A DNA stretch of 64,000 nt from positions 62,001-126,000 of the forward strand of contig DF237165.1 in the NCBI GenBank assembly GCA_000708835.1, written 5' to 3'. Made by a program: the position numbers and the translations under genes. Within the stretch, counting starts at the first letter, position 1; every line of letters starts with the position of its first letter. The notes beneath the pieces were generated by a model, which was not told the origin of the DNA, made no database searches, and worked only from the letters and a program-made list of their open reading frames with translations. Shown here piece by piece: positions 35,901 through 47,100 of the stretch. This stretch comes from Klebsormidium nitens. Taxonomy: Eukaryota > Streptophyta > Klebsormidiophyceae > Klebsormidiales > Klebsormidiaceae.

Positions 35901-38900
35901 ACAGCCAGGCAATGCCCGACCAGGAGCTCAACTACTGGTCGAGCACTAACCACGACCTAAACCCGCCACAAGACTCACTTCCGCCAGGATCGTCCGGTTG
36001 GCCTGGGGAGGTGGATGCTTTCCGGACGGACCAACACCCTGCCGAACACGGGAACAGTGCCAACAACCTCCGAAGTCACCCCCTACAAAACCACCCCTCC
36101 TTGGCACCACCAGCGGCACATTACCAGAGCGGATTCGCCCCCCTACCGCCTACCAGTGTCCCGAATCCGCAGACTCCCCCTCTGAGCGCCCTGCAAAACG
36201 CCCCGCACATCCGCAAGTTGCAAGCCACCGTTCAGGAGCACTTCCAGCGGACCGGGGGGCTGAAGAGCCCGGGAGAGGTGCCTTCGCCAAACAGTCAACC
36301 TGCGGAGTTCCCACCTTTTGGAGCAGCGTACAAGCCGGAATCTCCTGTAGAGAGGAGCTGTTCGGGAGGAAGAGACGGAAGTGGGGGTAGGTGGGGCGAC
36401 AACACTGTACCTGGCTATCAGCAACAGGCCCAGTACCCCTCCTTCAACGGGGAAGACTTCAGGGGTCCGGAGGTGGGGCGAAACCATAATGGGGGGCAAG
36501 AATACATGGTCAACCAAGCCCCCCTGCCTGAGCTTTTGGGTCCTGCTGGCTCTCTGCTGCCGAGAGAGAGGCCGTCTCCTTACTCTTCCCATTCGGAGTA
36601 CGATCACGTGGGTCCGTACGCCCATCACCCATTTGCGCACTCTGAACTGCCCCGCGAAGCGACTCAGGAATCCATGGTGCTTCCGCCAGAGTACCTCCAT
36701 GGTCGGCCGTCAATGTCGCCAGAATTGCCGACCGAGCGGTCCCCGCAAGGTGGAAACGCAGCCAGTAGAGCCCCCGAGAGGAAAGGGGCGTACAATCCGT
36801 TGCAACAGCAGGTGGCGCCTCAGGAGAAGGCAAAGCCAAACGAGGACTCGGTGTCGGATGCGGACCTGCAAAAGCTCCTGGATGACTGTGCCTTGCTGGA
36901 CGCGTCTCAGCCGGAGGCGGGTGAGCCAGTCGAAAGAGGGGCATGGGGAATCTCCGTCGAAGCTCCCGCTCCTTGGCGGGACGTGAGAACGGCTGAAATC
37001 GGAAACCTTGATAGGGTGAGGGAGGGAGAGCGGCTGAATGAGGCGGCATTGGCGGCTCACACGGCGGGCCGTGTTGGTGCGAATGGGGCCGTGCGGACAG
37101 CCGCGCAAATGGTGGCTGGCCGACCGGACGAGGAGCAGTTTGAGGCGGATATTAAGGCCGCCATGGACGTGAGCTTGGAAGGTACGGGGACGGCAACACA
37201 TTTCGAAAGCTTTATGGGGGGTCGCCGTCTTGGAGCACACGTGTTTCTGGTTTTTGGAGTCAGGTGGTCGAGACGCGGCAGCAGGTGCAAGAACAGCTTG
37301 TCCAATTCGGATACATCAAAGTCGAAGTGTTCTGGTTTGGCCCTTATTACTGCTTTGAGATGGTGCTTACGGGTCATTGCGAGCTTTTCATTCTGCTTTC
37401 TCCGTTTTCGAGCTGAGTTGTAGCCCTTGCCGCTAGGGATTCAAACACGTTCTCCCCAAGCTTGAGCAGTTCGCGACGTCAGAATACCCACATACCATAG
37501 AGCAAGCTTTCTACCGTGCTGCAAACAGTTGCACCTCTGGCAGGTTTAAGGTCCCGCGTCAACGTCCTGAAGAAGCACTTGTATGTACGTGAGTGCTCCA
37601 CCGTCTTTCGCTTCATTGGCAAACCATTCCCGTTTGGATGACTGACATCAATCCCCCATCTGCACAGAGTACCGGTCTCAAGGAGGAGCGTCGCAGCGCC
37701 CAGCAGCACAGACGAAAAGCTGGCCCTCGGTGCGCGTCAGCGCCGCCCCCAAGCCGGCCGTGGGGAAGGGGCTGGCCAACCGATCGGGGGAGTACAACTG
37801 CTTCCTCAACGTTATCATTCAGGTGAGCTCCACATCTTGCTTTACCGCTTCCTGGGCTGTGTTTAGTCAGCGCACTGCGCCCTTGTTGGTTGTGTCCTTT
37901 CAATGCAGTCCAAGAGCCTGGTCAGAGTGGGTAGCAATCTATAGATCGGAGGAAAACCTGTTCTGTTGCTGTTTTGCTTTTAAGGTATCAGCCAGCTCCT
38001 TGCCTCGTTGGGGTGTTGAGTTCACGGGGACACATTGGTGCTTCTCGGTTTAAGAGTCCTCGTGAGCATACTTTGAGCCGACCTCTACCTAGGACGCACC
38101 CTGCTCTGCTAATAACCTTCCTAGCCCATCCTGTGCTTGTCGATCACAAAGGGACACGGATACACTAGACTGACCATGCAGTCGTTGGAGTGTTGACTAA
38201 AGCCCATTCCCTTCCTCTCCCTGCAGTCGCTTTGGCACCTGGTCCCTTTCCGGCGGAACGTGATGTTACATCCCGTCCCCAAGCGCCCGCCGTCGGATGC
38301 CCCGCTGTACGTGCGCCGCCAGGCCGTCTTGCACGGCCTGAAGGGGATCTTCAGGGCGCTCTCTGCAGACGACGGCAAACCCACAGCGGTGCGTTCCCTA
38401 AGTCAAATTCCCTCACACTCTCTGAGCGGTTCGATAACTGGTGCACAAATATCTAGGACGGCTAAGTATTGTGATGAGCGCACATTGGGTTGGATCTGCT
38501 AGGTTAGGTGGCGTTAGGAACGAACTCACCTCTCATTGAAAAAGGGGACGAGGTAGGTAGTGAACGTGGATACGCGGGCGCCTTTGCTGCTCTTCCATTT
38601 GTAGCACAAGGTGTCGTAGCCGTTGTTTATTGGCATGTTCTTGAGGCATGTTTAAATGCACACAAGCGTGACCCCTACATGTAAACGCGTGCACGAGAAA
38701 TTGCAAGGAAGGGCTGCGTCATGCACTTTCGTTTTCCGCTGTGGCTCCACTTTTTTGGAAACCGAAAAGGTTCTCGGAGAGGTCCGTCCAAGCTTGAATA
38801 GGTTGATTGATGGAAGGGAACCCCCGAGAAATGGTCATCGCTTCTGATGCAGTAGACGTGGTAAGTTGCTTCCTGCATGGAACCGTACTCGTCATCATCA

Positions 38901-41900
38901 TGGTCCCCAATGGTTATACCAGCGATTCTTGATGTACATCACTTAAAGCGAAGGACACGCCTTTGACATTTTCCTACGCTTGGTGCGGTGCAGGTGGATC
39001 CGTCATCTCTGCGGACAGCCCTCCACGACGCGCACAAAGGCAGCGACCTTTTCCAGATGGTGAGCTCTCCCCGCTCGCGCCAGCGTCTAAGCTAAGACTT
39101 CGCACCTTTGGCGGCGGATATGCAAGGGAGCTTACGGGTGACACATGTCCCAGCATGCTCTACAAGACTGGAATTCATGCTTTGGGCCAGTCTTTCAAAC
39201 CGACCCGCAGTCTGCTGTAGACAGCGTGCTGGCGCATGGGAACATGCCAGCAAGCACTCGCATGAGTGGCGATCAGAGTCGTCGATCAGCCGCATCACGC
39301 TGCAACCGCGGGCCTTGGGCTGTTTGTTCGTGGTTTGAACTGCAAAGATGCAAGTTGTTGACCCCCTTTGCGGTGCTAGCACAAGCGGCGGAGCCGAGCA
39401 GACCACTTCACGAGTCTCCCAGGCACATCTGGCCCCTGACTTCTGTTGCTTAGACTGGCCGTCAGCAGCCTGAATCGCAACCACTAATTGACGTTCAATT
39501 TTCGAGCACCCGTCACGTTTTTTCCTGCTCAACCCCTCTCTCTGACGCCCCCACAGGAGGAGATGAATGACGCGTCCGAGGTATTGCTCTCCATCTTCGG
39601 CTGCCTGCACGAGGCGCTCCAAGCGCCCGTTGTTGCCTCCCCTCCAAAGCACGCCGACGGCCTGCTGCCCACCCCCTCCAATAGCGCGGCCTTGCGTAAC
39701 AAGGCGACCGACGGTGCGTAAACAGCCGTCTCCCTGGTCTGTCAATGATTTGCACGAAAGTGCTGTGCAAATCTTTGCCCACGATTTCAGAGGCTCATCT
39801 CTTGCCCGCATTCAGCATGCGGGAGTTGGCAGCTTTCCAAGACGCTCCTCTTGCGGGTAGGTAGACCTGTGTCAGGAGAAGCGAGCACTTCCCAACGGTT
39901 GTCTTAAGTCTTAAGTTGCAAATTGTCCTTTTGACGGATTTATACCCATTTTTGAGAGGGACTGGTCAATTTCACTTGGATTGTGCTGTAACCGGCAGAA
40001 GCGAGGAGCGAAAATCAGCAACGACTAACATCGTGTCCGCACAGGAGAGCTAAACTCTTTGTCTTCTGCGCACAGTTTGCCGCGGGTCCTGCTTCGTCCA
40101 CGACCTGTTTGGGCTCGACATGGTCGAGTTCACGCACTGCGGCCTCTGTAACAAAAGTGAGGCCCCCAGACGGCTTCTTCGCTTCATTCCTGCTCGATTC
40201 TCACTGGGTGCCACCGGTTCTTAGCTGCCGGGCGACTTTTGGGAGGTTGAGGTTGAGAAGAACTCGCAGCCTGTAGGACAGCCACGGGAGCAATCAATTG
40301 ACGACCGAACATACTCTCAACGTTGCTGATGGGAGTGATTGTGCTGCTGTCAAACTTTCAGAGCGGCCTGGTGACTGTCGGACCCTGCACTTGAATGTGT
40401 CTCTGCATCAAATGTTTCTCTGTGTAGTCTTGGCAGACTCGAATAAGCAGCCGGTCTGGCCGAAGGGGCTCGTGAGATTTGAAACTATTCAGTCACGTTG
40501 AAGCCAATGTGCCCCATTCAGTCACGTTGAAGCCAGTGTGCCCCAGCGTTTTCATAAAGCGCACATGCTTTGCAGGGACCCACGACTTACACTACCAGCA
40601 GTACTTCCACCTCGTCAACTGCTCTGCCCTCTCGGACGTTGCGGTACGTCTCCGTCCATCTCTTTTCCGTTGCTGCTGTCCACATATGAACGTAGGTTGA
40701 AGTTCTCCCCAGCATGCACAATCGTTCAAAAGCAGGACTTTCTTACTTCCTTGCTCCATATGGCAGGTACTTTGATTGTCTAAAATGGAAAGACACTTTT
40801 CCATTCTCAATCTTCCTTTTCTTTAGTCGCCTTAATATCAAGTGAGAATTAGCCATTAGGGCCATGTGAGAGTTGCCGTTGGAGTCATGTAAACTTGTCA
40901 AAACAAGCATGCGCCAAGTTTTTGAAAATCCCTTTGCTACTTGGCGCAGGTGCAGTCGCCGGGTCGGCCGTTTGCGCCGCTGCTGCGCCGCGTTCTCGAC
41001 GGCTCCACTCCGCTGCGGCCGTGCGACAAGGACGAGGGCGGCTGCGGGGAGCCTCTCCCCACTACGCACGTCCTCGACAAGGCGCCGCAGCTCTTCACCG
41101 TTGGTAAGTGGGTCCTGGTGTCGCTTCCCCTATTCTCTTCTTTGTCTTCGTCCCTCTCCCATTGCCTGGTACGGTGGGCGCCTTCCAACTCAGAGTATTC
41201 TGTTTCACCAGAATCCCGTCCCTCAGGCGGCTTTCTGGTGAAGGCGTATTGTTCTATTTTGGATTGTCGGGCGTTCCACAGTCTATAGAGGTGTTCCACC
41301 CGACTTCGCTCAAACTGTGACTCACTACAGGGCGCCCTATATCGCCGAGGAGCATAGCGCTGGTAGCTTAGCATTCGGGGCGGACGAAAGATGGAGAATT
41401 CAATCCCGCTTCTAACTTCGTGACAGCTGGTGCGAACCTTTTGTTCAAAAAAGATGCGCTGTGCTTTACGCAAGTTAAATATTTTTGGAACGAAAAATGC
41501 GGTATGACTTGTAAAGAGAACTAGCCCTGCTTGACGCTGCTACTAAGACCAGTCCCGCCGCCCGCTGCAGTTCTCGTGTGGGGTAGTGCCCAGGCGTCGC
41601 AGAGCCAGGTTCGCTCAGTCGTCAATGCCATCAGCACGCAAGTGAGCATCCGAAGCCTGTGCCCGGCCTTACCTGAACAACCACTGCTTCGACAAAAACC
41701 TCATATTTATATAACGATTCCTATTGGAGGGAAGCTTGGACTGTCAGTAGCTAGAGTCCTGAGTCAGCGACCGAGGTAAACTTATTATGTTGCGAGGTGC
41801 ACATCTTACTTCAAACGCCAAACGAATCTGTACATCTGGCGGTAAGGGATCTCTTGGTGGATCCGTAGGTCAGCCGGCTGTTTCTGCTCAGCTTGCGCTG

Positions 41901-43155
41901 CGGTTGCGCCCTGTTGAATGCCCTTGTCCTGTTTGGGTGAACGCTTCGGTGCTTAAACTCGAAGAGATCATAGCTGGACCTCAGTGGACCCTTTGGGGAG
42001 AAGACTACGACGATATATCGGTCTTTTCTTTCCAAGAGTTTTGCTTGACGCGGCTGTTCGCACCACAGATTCGCGTGTCGGAAATCTTCCCCGACCTGAA
42101 GTACAGAGGCCAACACGCCCTCCGCTGTGTGGTGAGCACGCGCGCAGGCTTCAACACTCCTGTTGCTGTATTCGCAGTTGTTCGTATGACCTGGCGCTAA
42201 ACCATTCTTGACGTCTTTGTTAACGAGCTTGCCACCGGGTTTGGGAAGTCCGTCGCAATGGATGGTCCAGGATTTCTTGCACGCAAGTCTGAATGAACTA
42301 GGACCTGTGGTGATGGCAACTTGAGCTTTCCGTGTGCCATCTTCTCGAACGTCTCTATTTTGATTGAAATCGTCATCCGGTACAGAGTTAAACAGCTCAG
42401 TTTTTCTCACACGGGCTGCTCACGCGGCATGTGTATCGCACATGCCCCCATGTTGGTCGCCGGTTATTGGAAGCGCTGCTCTCGGGTCCTCGCTAGCTTC
42501 CGGACGGCTTCTTTTAGTTCGCGGTTCATGAAGGAAAAGCGTCCATTAAGCTGGCCGTGGTGCTTTGCCGCAGGTGTGTTACTACGGGCTGCACTATTTC
42601 GCATTCGCTTTCAGCGCCAAGGCCCAGCAGTGGCTCCTTTTGGACGACACCCACGTCAAGGTGACCTCACGAACACAGCGTGAACTTGCACCCACATACG
42701 GACGGACCCAATGGTCACCCTAAACGAGCAAAGAGGAACGTCTGGTGTCAAGTTTTGTGACTGCTGCTCATGCGCTTGCTTGCCCCATTTGAAGGAAGGG
42801 TTTGCATCAAACGACCCTCAAGAGTGCGGTATGCAGTTTCGGGTCCTAGCTAGAATGCATGTCAATGCACTCAGTGGATTGCTGCAACCGCACTCTATAA
42901 TCTGGTTTGGGGACATTCCTAACCATCGACCTGTGTTCTGCCACCGTCTTTCGTCTCGTCGTCTTTCGGTCACTGCAACCGCACTCTATGGTCTGGTGTG
43001 GGAACATTCTAATCGATATGCATTTTTCCACCGTTCTTTCGTCTCTCAATCATACTCTCGTTTGCTTACAGGTGGTAGGCCCGTGGGAAAAGGTGGTTGA
43101 GCAGTGCACGAACGGCAGGCTGCAGCCGTCGGTGCTGTTCTATCAATCGCTCTGA
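32890..43155 (+). CDS. UCH/USP (peptidase C19)-related ubiquitin hydrolase with long disordered N-terminus
   Basis: Fourteen exons close to 1641 aa: 32890-35067, 35627-37181, 37544-37588, 37668-37822, 38227-38388, 38994-39059, 39557-39713, 40076-40156, 40576-40643, 40950-41103, 41571-41641, 42069-42131, 42574-42660, 43072-43155. Residues 1 to about 1240 are low-complexity, rich in P, S, T, Q, G and E, with an acidic patch (ISDDEDDDDHAEQ). The last 350 residues match the plant UCH-related proteins that usually carry DUF627/DUF629 domains. Visible are the Cys box GEYNCFLNVIIQSLWHL (C1304), the zinc-ribbon pairs HCGLC and CDKDEGGC, the His box YYGLHYFAF (H1592) and a following FDD (D1609/D1610). 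All catalytic positions are present, so activity is plausible. I see no DUF627 or DUF629. The first ATG of the open frame with coding character is at 32890; an in-frame ATG at 32743 is an alternative. The short exon 3 rests on phase and splice-site fit only. Confidence 0.84.
33090..33270 (+). repeat. Pro/Gln/Thr-rich low-complexity coding repeat
   Basis: Degenerate CCCAAAC/CCCAACT words encode a run of P, Q, T, N and S residues in the peptidase N-terminus, roughly residues 68-127. It is an imperfect short-period coding repeat and is likely unstructured. Confidence 0.6.
40487..40544. repeat. Two-copy 29-bp tandem repeat in a peptidase intron
   Basis: Units at 40487-40515 and 40516-40544 differ at one base. 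They lie upstream of exon 9 (40576-40643) of the peptidase gene. Confidence 0.85.
42882..43055. repeat. Diverged direct repeat in the last peptidase intron
   Basis: A segment starting CTGCAACCGCACTCTA near 42882 recurs near 42973, a spacing of about 91 bases, with roughly 75-80% identity by eye over about 80 bases. It is intronic and ends just before the final exon. Confidence 0.6.
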
Positions 43156-44183
43156 GAGCCAACATACATTCCAGTCAACGTGCAATTTGGCAAGAGGTTA
43201 GACAGCACGGAGCGTGCGTGGGAGCTGAAGTGCACGCGATAGGGGCATGTCACATTTCGGCGATAGCTCATTGGGAGAGTCTGATTGTAAACTTACTGTC
43301 TGAAGTCTTAGCTCGAACGTTTACAATGCTTAGAAGAAGGCCCATTGGATCATTGCACCGGTTCAAACCGACCCCGAGATCAGACTTGATAAAATCCTTG
43401 CAAAGGAGCTTAAGTGCGTGCTACGAGTAAACGACTTGACTGAGCTAGTCAGATAAGGTACGGGAGGATCCTTTGCCGTATCATGGAGCTTCTCCACAAG
43501 CACAGCCGTGCTTTTTACATTGTCCTTTGCTTTGTTGTTTACTGCCAGCTCATGATGCCTTCAGGCTTTCACCCCTCATGTCTCGAACACGTCCTTGAAT
43601 GCTCCTATTGCAGTCACCATGTTGGCCATGCATGGATCTGCCTTCTGAGTGTTGATGCACAAGCCCTCTATGAGCTCTAATCGATGCAGGTATCTCCTGA
43701 TCATGCACGTGAAGGGATGGTATACATTGAGTGGCGCTGCTCCCTCTGCTGAGTCTAGGACCTACCTACCGTTTGTAGGCTCTAGGCTAGGCTACCTAGA
43801 GGCATGCGTCAAAAAAAATTCCAGAGTAGGGCGCATTCACAATGCCTCTTGAAGGCCGAGGACTAGCCGCAACCCTCGATCGTCAGATAGGAAACGCAGG
43901 AACCGTCGATGCCCGCCAAAATCGCCGCCAGCCAGTTCGCTCAGCTGGAGCAAACTTGCTCGAGAGTCTTTGCCAGCAATCTGCAAATTCTCATATTAGT
44001 CTGCTCTGCGCCACAGGCTTGCTGCAACTTGGACATTCTCAGAGCCAAGCTTCAGAAGGATCAAGGACGATCGCAAGCTGGTGAGGGCATGCTTGACCGT
44101 CTGCAATGAGTGAACAAAATCAGGGTCTCTGTGCGGTAAGATTCTGCGAGTGAAAAGCCAACGGCGAGCATTTGAAGGGCAGG
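43156..44183. promoter_or_regulatory. Intergenic region upstream of ARF-GEF copy 2
   Basis: This 1.0-kb spacer should hold the 3' flank of the peptidase gene and the promoter and leader of copy 2. Near 43759-43800 there are CCTACCTACCGT and CTAGGCTAGGCTACCTAG words that recall the left-flank TACCGT cluster. A 66-codon ATG frame at 43909-44109 is listed separately. No known domain is visible. Confidence 0.45.
43909..44109 (+). CDS. Possible small upstream ORF or extra 5' exon
   Basis: An ATG frame of 66 codons begins MPAKIAASQFAQLEQTCSRV and ends LQKDQGRSQAGEGMLDRLQ. Composition and heptad-like spacing are protein-like, but I recognise no family. It lies 75 bases before the ATG of ARF-GEF copy 2 and contains a donor-like G/GTGAGG. 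It may be an uORF, a leader exon or chance. Confidence 0.15.
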   Translation: MPAKIAASQFAQLEQTCSRVFASNLQILILVCSAPQACCNLDILRAKLQKDQGRSQAGEGMLDRLQ

Positions 44184-47100
44184 ATGGCAGGGCCCCAGGT
44201 GGCCAGCCTTGCTGAGGGTTCTGGATGGACAGGGCCCCAAATAGCATGTATGGTCAACACAGAGATCAACCAGGTGATGGCGGTCATGAGGCAGAATGCA
44301 CGCTGGGCTGTTGCCCCCAGATACCTGGTGAGCATCTATTATACAAGTTATGCACCAATACTTTGCAGATTTCTATGAGTTCGTGAAACAATATGGCCGC
44401 CAGTAGCTTCGTATGTTGCATTCTTATTTCATGCTGAAAATGCTGATTACCCGGCCAGAATCTACTTGGCAATCAGAGTGCTGCTGCCAAGAACCCTGAC
44501 CAGTAATCTGCTAAGTGCTTGAATGGTCAAACTGGATGTCAGGCACGTTAATCAAGGAATCGTCAATCAGGGTGTTGTGATTGATTTGGAGCGATTGGTT
44601 AAGAATGTGCGACGCAATCACCCTGACGTTTTGGACCTGTGTTCGTCCATGAGAAGGGCTTCCCGGAAACTAGCGTGAAAGCCTTTTGAAGCTGTCTACT
44701 TGAGATCTAGAAACTAAGAAGCTCCTGTGGTTCTCTTCTTTGGTCGCATTGACACTTCTTTTCGTGAAGCTGCTTCCGTCAGCATTTGAAATTCCTCTTA
44801 CTTCTGGTGTCTGAACTCAAAATTACAGCTCCTTTAGTCCAACTCAATGTTGGAAAGTCCTGGGCAAGTAATTTTAGATCTGCTTGTTTATCAGACATCA
44901 AGACAGGCCACTTGTGTTGCTGCACTACACATCAACACCGATTTATCCAGCAAGCCATTATGCAGTGGCTTGAATTGAGCTGTAGAGCAGCTGGTGATCC
45001 TAGACGTTTCAGTCTTAGAATGCATCAGAACCCTAAACTAGCTGAAATACAGTGCTGTCAGGCACCGATTGAGCCTGGTAGTTTCTCATTGCGTCTTATT
45101 CGTTGTTTGCTTCACAGTGTTGCAAGAGAACATTGAGGCAGGGCCGCCGTTGGCCAATTGTGCTCATGTCGGCAGTCGTTCCTCAATAAGATGGTCAATG
45201 AAGAAGACACAGTCTCAAGATTCTACCGTGAGGGCGGTGCAGTCGGTGGATTGAAGAAACTTTCCGGGATAGACCTCTGAGCTTTTTTAAACCGTGAAGG
45301 TGAAGTAAAGTTCCAAATGTGGACAAAAGTGTCTATGGGCCACTATCCTGCAGAAGCACTGAAATAGTGTAATATTTGCAGGAGGAGGAGCTGGGCGAAG
45401 ATCCTCTTTTGCGAGACTTCAAGATCCTGCGAAGGAAACTCTTCACCTGGCAAGGTAGGCGGTCAACAAGATGGTTCGCTCGTCCCATCCAGATCTTCTT
45501 GTGCAGAGGAGGCTTCTCGTTACACAGTATGCTGCAATCTTCAGTCAAAGTGCAATTGGTTTTCTGCTGCCCCCAGCCGTAATGTGCGGACTCTGCCTTT
45601 AGGGTGTGGGACTGCAGGAAAAGCCTGAGATGTTGTCAATGCTTTGCAGATTGGCCAAAAGTAAAGCCCACGGACTACTTGACCCCTTTCCTGGAGGTTA
45701 TTCGTTCCGAGGAGACTAGTGCCCCAATCACTGGAGTAGCACTCTCTGCTGTGCACAAGGTCCTAAGCTATGAGATCTTTGGTGAGTCTCAGTGCCTCAG
45801 CAGATGGATCAAACACTGCCGCAGATTGGCGCTCGACTTGCCCAATTGTTGACCCCGTTTGTTGTGCGGACGTATCGACAGGAAACATCATGTGCCAAGT
45901 GCAATACAATCTGCCAAGTGCAACCCTCGTTTTGTGTGCCTGGAGTATCTTCAACAAAACTCACTTTTTTTCAAAAGATCTTCTACGGTGAGTGATTGCT
46001 CATCTTTCGGAACCCTCTTGCCAGATGCGAAGACGGCAGGCGCGGCAGAGGTGATGCACTTCATCGTGGATGCTGTGACGGGCTGCAAGTTTGAAGTTAC
46101 CGACCCAGCATCAGAAGAAGTCGTCCTTCTGAAGATCTTGCAGGTAAGTATTGCTGATCACTTCATGTATCTCATATCAACATCAGATTGGAGGTTGCTC
46201 TTGAATGTTTAGCTAATGTGAAACACCCTTTTCCAGTGTACGGAAGCAGCTATTCCTCGCTTGGAGAATAGCAAGAGTAAGTGTTGGAGATCGACATCAC
46301 GGTCATCACGCGTCAACTAGATCACATCTATGCAAAACTTCACGTGAAGAAGTTGCTGCCCTCTTCAACGTCGGTTGTTCTGACGAGACGGCTAAAAAGC
46401 ACTGCTTGTCTGGACTTGAAAGCAATGCATTGGACAAGGGGTACAGTCTTATGTGCCATATCGATCAAGGTCGTGAGGTGTGGCAGGGGAATTGTTCTCA
46501 TCTTATCAGGATGAGGACACGTTCGTTGAGCGGGAAAAGGTTTTGTATATGTATAGCAATTTTTGCCAGACCTTATCTTGCACATGTTCCAGGTCCTGTT
46601 GGCGTGTCTCAAGTGCGGGGCCGGCCCGTTACTGAGCAACGCTGACGTGATCAACATCATCAACACGTGCCTGCGCGTAGCCTTTACAAAAGGCGAACTG
46701 CTGCAGCGCACGAGCTGCCAGATGATGCAGGACATGGTGCGCGCCATCTTCGCGAGGTGAGGCTGGTGCCACACAAGCGAGTACTTCGGACCGTAAAAGT
46801 TGTGGCTCGACTCTCACGTCAAAGTCTGAGTTAATGACGATTATCGGTTTTGTGTTGTGGTGATTGGAAGTGCCTATCTGCGGCGAAGGTGGACGAGAGA
46901 CCCAACTTCTGAGACTTCAAGAAATGTCGTCAAAGAAGTATCATCCGAACTCAGGCTTGAATGGATGTCTTGTTTCTCGGGCTTGACAGGTGGTGAGGCT
47001 CGGGGCCGCCAAGTTGGGAAATAGGTACTTATAGTCAAAGCTTGTGCAAATTCTAAATACCGCTTGACCAACAAATTCGTGATTCCAGGCTCCATGAGTT

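Noticed and set aside
36143-37240. Long minus-strand and alternate plus-strand frames inside the big peptidase exons
   Set aside because: They are shadows of the GC-rich, low-complexity coding sequence; only the frame of exons 1 and 2 connects in phase to the catalytic exons.
37264-37320. Alternative peptidase exon (19 codons) after a GTGAGC donor at 37169
   Set aside because: Its downstream phase does not lead into the catalytic exon, and its own donor is weak; the route 37181 to 37544 to 37668 fits phase at every step.
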